Shown in pieces: positions 8,487-17,003 of a stretch of DNA of 64,000 nucleotides. Below the pieces are notes generated by a model, which did no database searches, had not been told where the DNA came from, and worked only from the letters and a program-made list of their open reading frames with translations. The position numbers were made by a program, and so were the translations under genes. The stretch spans positions 1 to 64,000 of the forward strand of contig CAWEIS010000011.1 in assembly GCA_963809205.1 (NCBI GenBank), written 5' to 3'. The DNA is from DATLLN01 sp963809205. GTDB taxonomy: Bacteria > Actinomycetota > Thermoleophilia > Gaiellales > JAICJC01. The first letter of the stretch is position 1. Every line of letters begins with the position of its first letter.

Positions 8487-8632
8487 CCGCCCCCGCCGAG
8501 TATCAGATGGGGGCTGGCATCCGTTACGCCGACCTGGCCTCATGGTCGTCGGGGGCATTAGCTAGAGCCGGCGAACCTCGGCCGGAGACCCGGGTGGTGC
8601 GAACCGCCTGGGTCTCCGGTGTGGTCAGTCGG

Positions 8633-9622
8633 TTAGTGGCAGGCTGTGGTGCCGGAGTCGACGATGGTGCCGTCGGTGGCCACCATCTTGTAGTCGTAGC
8701 TCTGTGGGTGAAGCGTCAGTCGGAGCACGCCGAAGTGGCGGCCCGGATCGGTCTTTTCGACCATCGCAAATTGGTTGCTGATGACGCCGATGTTCTCGCC
8801 GCCGGTGCCGACGATGAACTGGCGGATGCCGTGGGCCTGGTCGATCGTGCCGCCCGTGGTCATCGGCGCGAACCGGGCGTAGGCGTGCTTGTGCCCGTTC
8901 AGGATGACCTCTGCTCCCTCGGCCTCCAACTGCTTCCACATTGCCCCCATCGAGCCGACCGGACCGTTCACCTTCCCGGTGAAGCGCGGATGATGCCAGT
9001 AGGCGAGCGTGCAGGGGGCGTTGGACGCCGCCAGGTCGCTGGTCAGCCAGGTCACCTGCGCACCAGTCGCCTTACACGACACGAACTTGCAGTTGCTGTT
9101 CAACACCACCATGTGCCAGCTGCCGATGTCCCAGCTGTAGTAACCGCCCGGCGCACCCACGTTGACGCTCGGCGAATCGGCGAAGTACTGGAAGTAGCCG
9201 TTACCCCCGCCCGGGCACGCAAACCCAAACGGGTCTGTGCCGGTGTTGTACTCGTGATTTCCTAGTGCCGGCCGAGTGATCGTCTTGGCGCGGCCCCACG
9301 AGGGCGCGTACGAGCCAAGGAAGTCGTCGTAGCGGGCGCAGTCGTACTGCAAATCACCCAACGCCAGCACCCGATCAACCGTCGAGTCGCCGACGAAGAT
9401 GTCACTGGTCGCTCGCTGCCGGCAAGCCGTGGCCGTCCCCGCGCCAGCGTTGAAATGCGGATCGTGCGGGCTACACGCAATGTCACCAGCAGCGACGATT
9501 ATCGGATCGCCACTCACGGGATCCGCGGCATCCGCGCTGCCGACTCCCACCGCGCACCCAATCACCAACGCCAACATCGTTACCCATGCGAAGCGCACCA
9601 ACAGGACTCTTCTTGTCCCCAT
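8633..9622 (-). CDS. Secreted metallophosphoesterase
   Basis: A 329-residue exported calcineurin-like phosphoesterase. After a signal peptide (residues 1-33) come the metal-binding motifs in order: AAGDIACS (GDxx), LGDLQYD (GDxxYD), ALGNHEY (GNHE), YWHHP, and NGHKHAYAR (GHxHxxxR). The set is complete, so an active two-metal phosphatase resembling purple acid phosphatase-like enzymes is expected outside the cell. Cys residues are paired, in keeping with export. The start at 9622 is the only ATG ahead of the signal peptide. It stands alone. A regulator or transporter that would point to phosphate starvation is not seen nearby. Confidence 0.85.
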   Translation of the reverse strand: MGTRRVLLVRFAWVTMLALVIGCAVGVGSADAADPVSGDPIIVAAGDIACSPHDPHFNAGAGTATACRQRATSDIFVGDSTVDRVLALGDLQYDCARYDDFLGSYAPSWGRAKTITRPALGNHEYNTGTDPFGFACPGGGNGYFQYFADSPSVNVGAPGGYYSWDIGSWHMVVLNSNCKFVSCKATGAQVTWLTSDLAASNAPCTLAYWHHPRFTGKVNGPVGSMGAMWKQLEAEGAEVILNGHKHAYARFAPMTTGGTIDQAHGIRQFIVGTGGENIGVISNQFAMVEKTDPGRHFGVLRLTLHPQSYDYKMVATDGTIVDSGTTACH

Positions 9623-9780
9623 GACTCAACCCCCATTCGAAATCACTTGCGACCCGAAAGCCACACTGCCAGCACCTCTTGGAACTCCAGCCCACCCACG
9701 CGTGACACAGCCATAGCCGCATGAACGGTCGGCGCACGCACCTCGGAGGAGCCACACTGCTGCCCGGCCTATGCCTCAGT

Positions 9781-9948
9781 TCACTGCCCAGCTGAGCGGT
9801 GCGCTGAAACGCGGAGTCCAAAGCGATCTTCCTCGGCGATCGTGTCGGACTGGCGAACCTGTCCGTCCTCGCCGTGGATCCGAATTCCGCCCCGTCGGCG
9901 TTCCGCCAAGCGGCGGGCTGTCTGGTGCGCCTGCTTCCTACGTGTCAT
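9781..9948 (-). CDS. Possible small basic protein
   Basis: A 55-residue frame starting MTRRKQAHQTARRLAERRRG and ending in a hydrophilic tail. The composition is protein-like and basic. The ribosome-binding site is weak and no family is recognised. Confidence 0.25.
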   Translation of the reverse strand: MTRRKQAHQTARRLAERRRGGIRIHGEDGQVRQSDTIAEEDRFGLRVSAHRSAGQ

Positions 9949-10187
9949 GGTGGAGCTGGCGCGTCCTGTACCGTCGGCAATCGCATACCCGCCGCTTCGT
10001 TGGGGCACATACTTCGTAGTCTCGGGTCATCCTCGTCCTCCGTCATCAAAGCGGGAAGTCACTGAAGTCGTCTGATCCCTCGCATGGGGGCTGGCACGCC
10101 ACAAAGGCACCCGGCAGCGTGAGAGATGCCCTTGGCTCCAACCACAAGGTGTAAGCCTGATGTTCAACCACTACGACACGATGGGCG

Positions 10188-10307
10188 TTGACGCTGATCG
10201 ATCGCGCGCTTCGGGCAGGTCACCTCAGCACTGAGATCGTCGAAGAGATCCGCGCAGCGCTGCACGCCGCAGCGCGCTTCGACGCACGCGCAGCCGGCTC
10301 GCGATGA
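10188..10307 (+). CDS. Possible 39-residue protein coupled to the next gene
   Basis: From a TTG at 10188 the frame reads LTLIDRALRAGHLSTEIVEE and continues as a helical, Arg/Ala-rich segment, ending with a TGA that overlaps the next ATG (ATGA). The helix-like pattern and the overlap suggest coding, but there is no ribosome-binding site and no family match. Confidence 0.3.
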   Translation: MTLIDRALRAGHLSTEIVEEIRAALHAAARFDARAAGSR

Positions 10308-10549
10308 CTCATCTCTACCTGCGCGTCCAGAAAGATCCAAACGGTACCGAACGGCCGACGCTCTACACCACCCAAGTCGATCGCCCGCTGGATCGAGGTG
10401 ACCTGATCGCGTTCGCCGATCCGATCGGGCAGCTCACGGTGCAGCACGCTGAGCCTGGGTTCGCCGACGCGGGCACTGTCCACGTGCCAACCGACCAGAT
10501 CAGCAGCCTGTCTGACCTTGGCTGGCACCCGATTCCCGCTCGTGACTGA
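10304..10549 (+). CDS. Hypothetical 81-residue protein
   Basis: An unrecognised protein with an N-terminal beta-like stretch (HLYLRVQKDPNG), a central DRGDLIAFADPIGQLTV and an ending LSDLGWHPIPARD. It has no Cys and no membrane segment. The ATG at 10304 overlaps the stop of a possible upstream short gene, which suggests translational coupling. Sits between the phosphoesterase region and a zinc-ribbon remnant. Confidence 0.4.
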   Translation: MTHLYLRVQKDPNGTERPTLYTTQVDRPLDRGDLIAFADPIGQLTVQHAEPGFADAGTVHVPTDQISSLSDLGWHPIPARD

Positions 10550-10576
10550 GACGTCCGCGAGGCGCCCGGTCGGGCA

Positions 10577-10647
10577 CTAGGCTGAGTTGGCCGCGTCGCC
10601 GCTGCTCAGCGCGGGATCGGAGGGGTGGCGAACGCTTCGGACGCGAC
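10577..10647 (-). repeat. Inverted duplicate of 2993-3063
   Basis: Reverse-complement match to the 3' end of the 2776 gene with about three differences in 70 bases, far closer than the two genes are elsewhere. This indicates recent duplication or gene conversion over about 7.5 kb. Confidence 0.85.
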
Positions 10648-10669
10648 TGCGCAGGCGGCCGTATATCAG
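10577..10669 (-). pseudogene. Zinc-ribbon family copy 3, core deleted
   Basis: The minus-strand frame ends LIYGRLRSRVRSVRHPSDPA... and the same DAANSA tail as copy 2. Between the amphipathic helix (corresponding to FISRLRDRIR in copy 2) and VRSVRHPSD the whole zinc ribbon, including all four metal ligands, is missing. It looks like an internal deletion between two similar Arg-rich segments. The upstream part of the frame is unrelated, so the copy is probably dead or has been rebuilt. Confidence 0.6.
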
Positions 10670-10912
10670 CGAAACGCGATCAGGGATCCTGTGCGCAGTC
10701 GAACCCACCCAGGATGCTAAGCCGCCGGATCGTGGGCGCGTTTCCACTCCGCCGAGACGGACGAGTGTGGCATGCCGAAGAACCGTCCAGGAAACCACCA
10801 GCGGAACATGCGCCCAAGCCGCGTCCGCTGGCACCAGCAGTCAGCCGCGCAACCGCACCACCGACCCTTCGGGTTGTACACCCGAGAGAGGATCGCGTTC
10901 ATGCAGCCGACT

Positions 10913-11563
10913 CTAGCAAACGGCGCAGCACGCCTCTCCTCGCCAACTCTCCCGACCCTCACGCACCGCTACCGACGCGATCAGCAGCGCCGTCAGCGGA
11001 TCAGCCCACCACCAACCGAACAGCGCATTCGCGCCGAGCCCAAGCAGCAACGCCACCGACAGGTACGCACACACCATGTTCTGCGCACCCTCACTGACCG
11101 TCGCACTCGACCCAAGCTGCTCACCGACCCGCCGCTTGGCGCGAGCCAAGAGCGGCATCGTGGGCGCGGTCACCAATGCCAATCCGATGCCGACCCAACT
11201 CGCCTCGGGCTCATCACCGCCGACCAGTGACTGCACCGCGTTGAACGCCACGTAGACCGCCAAGACGTAGAAGCTCACCGCGATTGCTCGCTGTGCTCGC
11301 CGCTCAGCGACAGCCGAGTGCCGCCTCGACCCGGTGAACAGCCAGACCACCACGAAGCCGGCGACCGCCTCGATCAGACTATCCACCCCGAACCCGACCA
11401 GCGCCACGCTGGACGCAGCTAGCCCCGCGCCCACGGCGATGGCGAACTCGACGAAGTGCCACGCGATCCCACCCCAAGCCAGCAGTCGCGCACGCCGTTG
11501 AAGGCGATCCCGGCCGGCCACCGGAACCACGCGCCGAACCACCGTCACAGGCGAATGAGCCAT
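10913..11563 (-). CDS. Cation-diffusion-facilitator-type transporter (membrane domain only)
   Basis: A 216-residue membrane protein with about six hydrophobic segments. The conserved FGVDSLIEAVAGFVVVWLF segment matches the metal-site helix of the short CDF-like transporters, and the second site helix reads FGWWWADPLTALLIA, with Asp in both helices. It ends in REGRESWRGEACC without the usual cytoplasmic metal-binding domain, as is typical of this short subfamily. A divalent cation is the likely substrate. ATG at 11563 is preferred to the one at 11599, which adds a non-conserved N-terminus. No operon partner is seen. Confidence 0.75.
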   Translation of the reverse strand: MAHSPVTVVRRVVPVAGRDRLQRRARLLAWGGIAWHFVEFAIAVGAGLAASSVALVGFGVDSLIEAVAGFVVVWLFTGSRRHSAVAERRAQRAIAVSFYVLAVYVAFNAVQSLVGGDEPEASWVGIGLALVTAPTMPLLARAKRRVGEQLGSSATVSEGAQNMVCAYLSVALLLGLGANALFGWWWADPLTALLIASVAVREGRESWRGEACCAVC

Positions 11564-11617
11564 GCCCAGAAGCTTATCGGGGCGGGACTCGCCCCCCACC
11601 CGGGGCCGGGTGGGTCT

Positions 11618-11692
11618 TCAAAGCTGGCCGGTCCCCCGCGGAAGCTGATCCGAGAGACGGCGTGCGAGTCCTCTCTCGTGGTTGGCATGCAT
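11618..11692 (-). pseudogene. Zinc-ribbon family copy 4, N-terminal fragment
   Basis: On the minus strand MHANHERGLARRLSDQLP aligns with MHANGGKGFARRFADRID of the 453 gene, and the DNA around the start (ATGCATGCCAAC) is identical. After about 18 codons the similarity stops and a stop codon follows. The zinc ligands are missing. Confidence 0.6.
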
Positions 11693-12506
11693 TGCTCTGG
11701 CCCATCTCGGATGATCCGATGTGTGGCTCAGAAGCCTCGAGGGCGCGGCCTCGCTCCCGAGCCAGGTAACCGATCTCCCGCTGTTGCGAGTGTGGCGACG
11801 GCTGGATTGAGTGGGGCGCTTGCGGATCAGCCCGCGCCGGGTAGTCCGGATTGCATCTCGTTTCACCGATACCCGCAGGACGGCCGCATGCACTCGTAGC
11901 GGACGGCGGGCAGGACGTGGCCGTGACTCGTGCATGGCGTCGTCTCGGACGAGTCCGACACTCGGTGAAGAGCCGTCCCGCATTTCGGACAGTGGTGGGG
12001 TGGGGTCAGTGATTGGGAGATCTTCGGAGCCGTTCTCTGGAGCGTTGACGGGTCTGAACTGTGTGGATTGTGGAGCGGGCCGTCGCTCCCACGATTCGGC
12101 CCGCTCCACCTCTACGACGCTCGATTACCTATCTCGTTCAGTCGCCGTCGCGCGGCGGATTGGGATCCACCACTATCCTGAACCCAGCACCCTGAGCGAG
12201 CGATCCGCCGCGTCTCCCGCCGAGAGGTGTGTCGTCTCCGCGACACCGGCTCGGATGCGCGACATGATCGATCGCCCGGTGCGCAGGGCGTCCAATAACT
12301 ACATCGCGAGAACCGACTCCGGCGTTACATCGCCGCCGCCACGCCTCGGTCGAACAGACACTCCTCTTGCCGCACAGACTGTGCGGGGACGCCGGCCCAC
12401 TGACCGGCGGAGGCGGCGGCCGCGCACCGACCCACACGGGAGAAGGCACAGGGTTTCCGCCGCCCGCGGACTCCTGTGCCCCTGATCGTCCTGGTCGCTC
12501 TGATCG
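11693..12506. other. Gene-free stretch with one stem-loop
   Basis: No supported gene. A 13-bp perfect stem (GTGGAGCGGGCCG at 12070-12082 with its complement at 12097-12109) encloses a 14-base loop. Confidence 0.45.
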
Positions 12507-12770
12507 TCACCGGTAGTGCCTGTTGTCGTTCTGATCGCCGTGGTCGTTGAGCCCCGACCGATCGGCGCCGGTGGACTCCGACTGTGACGAGGACTGGCCC
12601 TGGTCGTCGGGGTTGTCACTCTGGTCGTCGGCTGGGCCGCTCCCGCTGTGCTCATCGACAGGCGCTGGAGGATGGTCTGTGATCGTCCTCGCGCGAGCCG
12701 ACCAAGTGGACCGGCGTAGACGAGCACCGGCTGGGAGTGTGCGCGGTAAAGCCGGCTGCGCCGCATTCAC
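12507..12770 (-). other. Low-complexity Asp/Gln/Ser-rich frame over imperfect CTGGTCGTC repeats
   Basis: The DNA here is an imperfect array of CTGGTCGTC/CTGATCGTC units. On the minus strand it encodes a hydrophilic tail with DDQSDNPDDQGQSSSQS. The same DDQSDQDDQG pattern continues past the stop in another frame, so an indel may have shortened the frame. No family is recognised; it may be an unstructured linker or stress-type protein, or no gene at all. Confidence 0.3.
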
Positions 12771-12804
12771 AGCCAGGAGCCGTATCTAAACCGCCTCAGG
12801 CAGG

Positions 12805-12912
12805 TTAGAGAACGAACCGAAGTACTAGAACGATGATGATGACGAGGATGATCAAGCCGACGATCCCCAGACCAGTTCCCAGTGCGAGCAGGGGTGTTGT
12901 GGCGGTGAGCAT
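12805..12912 (-). CDS. 35-residue hydrophobic membrane protein
   Basis: A very short gene. The start MLTATTPLLALGTG leads into one long hydrophobic helix, GLIILVIIIVLVL, and a single basic residue near the end (RFVL). A GAGGAG ribosome-binding site lies about eight bases before the ATG at 12912. Tiny hydrophobic proteins of this layout often sit beside stress-response genes in actinobacteria. Here the next gene downstream in the genome on the same strand is a PRC-barrel protein (13017-13373), whose stop is about 105 bases upstream of this start. Confidence 0.6.
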   Translation of the reverse strand: MLTATTPLLALGTGLGIVGLIILVIIIVLVLRFVL

Positions 12913-13016
12913 GCGCGATATCTCCTCGCTGTTGGTGGTGGATGCCCGACTCGGGAGCAAGCGCCTCCTGGAGGCATCTCGCTCCCGACTCAGTCAGGCG
13001 GACAATGGACGGACGC

Positions 13017-13373
13017 CTAGCGGCGCGTCGTCGGCGTGTAGTAGTCGGCGACCGAGTTGCGATATGACTGGTCGCGGTACGTGGTCTCGTCGAACTGCGG
13101 CGAGTCCTTGATCTGATCCTTCGTCAGCGTGACGTACAGGGTCTCCTCGTTGGGATCGATCCGGTCAACGACACTGGCCGGTAGCAGTACCTTCTTACCG
13201 AAGATCCAAGGGCCGGTGTCCACAACGATGTAGCTCGAGCCTACCTCGTAAGTCGCCTCATCGACCTTCCCGATCGACCCGTCTCGCGCCTCAACTGAGA
13301 ACCCGTCGATTGCTGGCGTGTCCTGCGAAATCGTGTCGCTCCAAACCCAGACCTCATTGTTCATCGTGCTCAT
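13017..13373 (-). CDS. PRC-barrel domain protein
   Basis: A 118-residue protein whose residues 20-85 form a PRC-barrel: IDGFSVEARDGSIGKVDEAT, then GSSYIVVDTGPWIFGKKVLLP and a final VTLTKDQIKDSP. The tail is Tyr/Arg-rich. Cytoplasmic PRC-barrel proteins of this type are widespread in soil actinobacteria and are thought to be stress-related; no enzymatic role is known. The ATG at 13373 follows GAGAGGA by four to five bases, and a longer frame to 13577 runs into the zinc-ribbon remnant. Probably transcribed toward the small membrane protein at 12805. Confidence 0.8.
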   Translation of the reverse strand: MSTMNNEVWVWSDTISQDTPAIDGFSVEARDGSIGKVDEATYEVGSSYIVVDTGPWIFGKKVLLPASVVDRIDPNEETLYVTLTKDQIKDSPQFDETTYRDQSYRNSVADYYTPTTRR

Positions 13374-13440
13374 GTCATCCTCTCTTTGTCGTTGGAAAGC
13401 GCTCTCATACCCGCACGCGCGATGCTTACACATGGCATCG

Positions 13441-13677
13441 TCATCCCGCCGCTCGACTGGTCGTCGCGACGCTGCGGTGCTCGGTGCCATGGACAGGGCC
13501 TGTTTGGCCGCATCTGGCGCAATCCGTGCGCAGCAACGACAGCTCGCCCAGCGTGACCTCGGTCGTCTTCCAAGCATGGCCGCGCCTAACGCAAGCTATG
13601 CGGTCGGCGAGCCGGCGTGCGAATCCTCTATCGGCGAATGTAGGCGCGAACGCGGCCCGCAGGCCCGCAACGAGTCC
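13441..13677 (-). pseudogene. Zinc-ribbon family copy 5, complete ribbon but no start codon
   Basis: On the minus strand the frame reads GFARRLADRIACVRRGHAWK, then TEVTLGELSLLRTDCARCG, and ends ATTSRAAG at a stop at 13443. This matches the 453 protein along its whole length, with both metal-ligand pairs kept. The frame is open to 13677, but it contains no ATG, GTG or TTG before the conserved part; where copy 1 has ATGCATGCC this copy has CCTACATTC. It is therefore either a recently disabled copy or one that uses an unusual start. It lies directly upstream of the PRC-barrel gene. Confidence 0.6.
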
Positions 13678-14153
13678 CTAGTCCTCTAGTGGGACGCACG
13701 TTCGGGCTCGGGCCGCCCTACCGGCCAAAATTCCGACCGAGGTTTCCGGTCTGGCCTGGAAGACATAACCGTGGTGTACTGAACGGAGAGTCAGGAAAAA
13801 ACCACCGGGCGAACCTTGTGAGTGACGACGTCGGGACGGGTATGCCGTGTGCAAGCCCAAAGCCGTCGACGCACCTAGTCGAAGGCTGTTTCACCCCTTG
13901 CGCCGACGGGGTACGTAATCCAGGCTCCCACCCGCCTCGGTACTACCCGGGCCCGACGGCGCAGGAGCACTGCGCGGCCCGGAGGCCGGAGTGGGGGCGC
14001 CGCAGCCGGGCCGCGCTGTCAAGGCACGCGAGGCGTCCCGCGCTTCACGGAGTCCTGGATGCGAAGATGCCTCCCATCGCTCGGTGAGCGTAGACTTGGA
14101 GGGCGTCCTGCGGCGGCCGCCCCTTGGCTGGGAGATTTGTCTCCGCCGAAGGG
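13678..14153. other. Gene-free stretch
   Basis: No supported gene. A short GGGGTACGTAATCC segment at about 13915 resembles the end of the 895/2231 repeat but is too short to count as a copy. Confidence 0.4.
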
Positions 14154-14492
14154 TCAGCGTCCGGTGTCGTCGAGTTGCTCGGCCACGAACTCGGCGGCCT
14201 CGCCGGTCTTCTCGACGACTTGGTAGAGCGGGGTGCGGATAACGACGGTCTCTACGCTGGGGACGTCGTGATCCAGGCAGACGATGAACTGAGCGTCGTG
14301 CTCGCGGACGTTCTCAAACTCGTCGGCGGTGATGAGGATGCGTTTGGTGCAGTCGGGGTCGGAGCACTCGCAGTAGAACGCGATAGGCTCGCGGACGGGC
14401 GGCGCTTGCTGGTCAGCACTGTCCTCGATCCGGTCGTTGGCCTTGCGGAACAACACCTCGTTCATTGCAAGCCGCTCTTCCCGGTCATGCAT
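14154..14492 (-). CDS. Conserved small protein with CxC-x4-C motif
   Basis: A protein of about 112 residues of an uncharacterised actinobacterial family. N-terminal helix ERLAMNEVLFRKANDRIED, then the Cys cluster FYCECSDPDCTKRI, an EFENVREHDAQF helix, DHDVPSVETVV and a final YQVVEKTGEAAEF. The Cys/Asp cluster suggests metal binding, which is inference. ATG at 14492 is preferred over 14501 (two extra residues) and 14465 (which would cut the conserved helix). A decayed relative lies at 5327-5446. Divergent from the ATPase gene at 14525, sharing a 32-base gap. Confidence 0.65.
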   Translation of the reverse strand: MHDREERLAMNEVLFRKANDRIEDSADQQAPPVREPIAFYCECSDPDCTKRILITADEFENVREHDAQFIVCLDHDVPSVETVVIRTPLYQVVEKTGEAAEFVAEQLDDTGR

Positions 14493-14524
14493 GGGCCGCA
14501 TCTTAGCTGGGTATTGTCAGCGTC

Positions 14525-14908
14525 GTGCCCGATCTTTCAATCCAGCTTCCGCGGGCCGATCCGGCCCGCGCGGCTCGGGAGGCTGTGGATGGTCTGCCAC
14601 TGGACGAGCACGACGAGGCCGCATTCAACGTCCGACTCCTGGTCGCGGAGCTGGTGGGAAATAGCGTCCGCCACGCCGGCCTCGGCTCCGCCGACTCGAT
14701 TACGCTCGGATTCCGACGTCGTGATGGTCTGCTGCGCGTCGAGGTGACCGACCGCGGCCCCGGTTCCCAACGCCCCTCGTTCAACGGGCCAGCCGCCACG
14801 GCCGGCCGCGGCCTCCACCTCGTCGACGCGCTCGCTGACCGCTGGGGCACCCAGCCCGCACCTCACAAAGACGGGTGGCTGGTCTGGTTCGAGATCGACC
14901 TCGATTAG
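14525..14908 (+). CDS. RsbW-like ATP-binding protein (anti-sigma factor/serine kinase type)
   Basis: A 127-residue GHKL-fold protein. N box: RLLVAELVGNSVRHAG, with the ELVxNxxxH motif. G1 box: VEVTDRGPG. G2-like segment: AGRGLHLVDALADRWG. There is no dimerisation or sensor domain, so it is the stand-alone HATPase_c_2 type that binds sigma or anti-anti-sigma factors. A GTG at 14525 begins the conserved strand. No sigma factor or antagonist gene lies nearby, so its partner is elsewhere. A stress-regulation role is family-based inference. Confidence 0.75.
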   Translation: MPDLSIQLPRADPARAAREAVDGLPLDEHDEAAFNVRLLVAELVGNSVRHAGLGSADSITLGFRRRDGLLRVEVTDRGPGSQRPSFNGPAATAGRGLHLVDALADRWGTQPAPHKDGWLVWFEIDLD

Positions 14909-15041
14909 CACATGCGGTATGCGATGGCGCACCCGTCTCCTGCAAGCTGGACGCGTTCACGGTAGAGCGAGGCGGGGGTTTTCCAGCGTCCATAGCCGGG
15001 CATGTGGCGTCCAGGATGCTCCAATCGCGGACGCTCATAGC

Positions 15042-15937
15042 GTGAAGTTTCGGAGGAACGCTCACTTAGACACGCGTCAAGTGCAGGACGTCCGCGGCAG
15101 TGGCGTTCCCATGGGGGGACTCGCGGCTGGAGGAGGCGGGCTGGGCCTCATCGTGCTGATTGCGGTGATGCTCCTCGGCGGAAATCCACTCAGGTTCGAT
15201 GGCTCGGCCGGCGGTTTGGGAGATCTGGGCTCGCTCGCCAACCAGCAGGTTGGCGCCGGGGACTCGCAGCTGGCCACCGAATGCCAGACCGGCGCTGACG
15301 CCAACTCCAAGCTGGACTGTCGCATCGTCGGGGACATCAACAGCATCCAGCGGTACTGGGCAGGGGAGTTCCAACATGCCGGCCAGCGATACGTGCCGGC
15401 AGTGACCCGCTTCTTCACGGGAACCATCCAGACCGGCTGTGGACCGGCGAGTGCGGACGTCGGCCCGTTCTACTGCCCCGTCGACAAGTACGTCTACATC
15501 GACCTCGGATTCTTCACGGAGTTGCGCACGCGCTTCGGCGCGAAGGGCGGCCCGTTCGCACAGGCGTATGTGCTCGCCCACGAATACGGACACCACGTCC
15601 AGGATCTCAACGGTGTGCTCGACCAGATTGGTAGCGACCGCCAGGCGCATCAAGCAAGTCCGTTCGGTCAGAGCTGCAAGCTGATTGCTACGCCGGGGTG
15701 TGGGCGAACCACGCGGTTGAGACCCGCTACATCATCGAGCTCACCAACGCCGATGTCGCAGACGGCCTCGACGCGGCCGCAGCCGTCGGTGATGACCGGA
15801 TTCAGAAGGAGTTTCAGGGCCGTGTCACCCGCGAGACCTGGACACACGGCAGCTCCGCACAGCGCCAACAGTGGTTTGAGACTGGCTACCAGACCGGCGA
15901 TCCAGCCCAGTGCGATACGTTCACCGCCGAACTCTGA
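15042..15937 (+). pseudogene. Neutral zinc metallopeptidase, frameshifted
   Basis: A membrane-anchored zinc peptidase of the YpfJ/KPN_02809 family (about 300 residues). It starts with the conserved VKFRRNAHLDTRQVQDVRG leader, then a glycine-rich transmembrane helix (LGLIVLIAVMLLGG), the long conserved domain with CPVDKYVYIDLGFF, and the zinc site LAHEYGHHVQDL. One base is lost near 15655; in another frame the conserved remainder follows (SELQADCYAGVWANHAV, ETRYIIELTNADV) to the stop at 15937. HEYGHH and the downstream Glu-bearing helix are both present, so the intact enzyme would be active. GTG at 15042 matches the family start. Confidence 0.65.
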
Positions 15938-16950
15938 GACGCGCTGCGGCCCGGCGCGAGGTGGTTGTTGTGACCGGTGCATCTGCCGGCGTGGGCCGCG
16001 CCGTCGCGCATGCGTTCGCCAAGCGTCGGGCGCACATCGGCCTGCTGGCGCGCGGCCGAGCGACGGGCCTGGAAGCGAGCCGCTCGCGAGGTCGAGGCGT
16101 TCGGCGGGAGGGCGACTCGTGCTCCCGACCGACGTCGCCGACCGCGAGCAGGTCGAGGCCGCGGCCGCGGCGGTCGAGGCGACGGTTCGGGCCGATCGAC
16201 GTCTGGGTCAACGACGCGATGGCGACGGTCTTCGCGCCGTTCCTCGAGATGGAGCCGGAGGAGTTCACGCGCGCGACCGAGGTCACCTACCTCGGCACCG
16301 TCTACGGCACGATGGCGGCGCTGACGCGGATGGTGCCGCGCGACCGCGGCGCGGTCGTCCAGGTCGGCTCGGCGCTCTCCTACCGAGCGATCCCGCTGCA
16401 GTCGGCGTACTGCGGCGGCGAAGTTCGCGATCCGCGGCTTCACCGACTCGATGCGCACCGAGCTGCTGCACGACCGCAGCCGGTGTGGATCACGATGGTG
16501 CAGCTGCCCGCCGTGAACACGCCACAGTTCAGCTGGTGTCGCACGCAAGCTGCCCGACCACCCGCAGCCGGTGCCGCCGATCTACCAGCCCGAGGTCCCC
16601 GCCGAGGCGGTGTACTGGGCTGCGCACCACCGCCGTCGCGAGGTCGACGTCGGCGGCAGCGCCGTCAAGGCCATCGTCGGCAACAAGCTCGCCGCGCGGG
16701 CTTCGCCGACTGGTACCTGGCGCGCACCGGCTACGCATCTCAGCAGATCACGGACATGCCGGTCGATCCCGATCGACCCAACAACCTCTTCGAGCCGGTA
16801 CCAGGCTTGGCCGCAACACACGGCATATTCGATGACCAATCCCACCGGCGCAGTTACCAGTTGTGGGCAACCACCCACCGGCCGCTCATCACCGGTGCGC
16901 TCGCTGGCACTGGTGCGCTCGCCACCTACCTCAGCATGCGGCGACGATGA
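15910..16950 (+). pseudogene. Short-chain dehydrogenase with several frameshifts
   Basis: The pieces of one SDR of about 340 residues are spread over all three frames: VVVVTGASAGVGRAVAHAFA (TGxxxGxG cofactor motif), LVLPTDVADREQVEAAAAAV, PIDVWVNDAMATVFAPFLEM, VVQVGSALSYRAIPLQSAY (catalytic Ser and Tyr), KFAIRGFTDSMRTELLHD, VWITMVQLPAVNTPQF, then YQPEVPAEAVYWAAHHRRRE and the tail NLFEPVPG...LWATTHRPLITGAL. At least five single-base shifts are needed to join them. This is either a genuine pseudogene or badly resolved sequence. It begins within the end of the metallopeptidase gene. Confidence 0.6.
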
Positions 16951-17003
16951 ACCGTCCGGCGGTCACCCGACGGGCATCAGGCAAGCGTCCGCCTCGAAGC
17001 GGC

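Noticed and set aside
13890..13935. Possible third copy of the 895/2231 repeat (GGGGTACGTAATCC)
   Set aside because: Only about 14 bases are shared and neither the hairpin nor the C-rich block is present.
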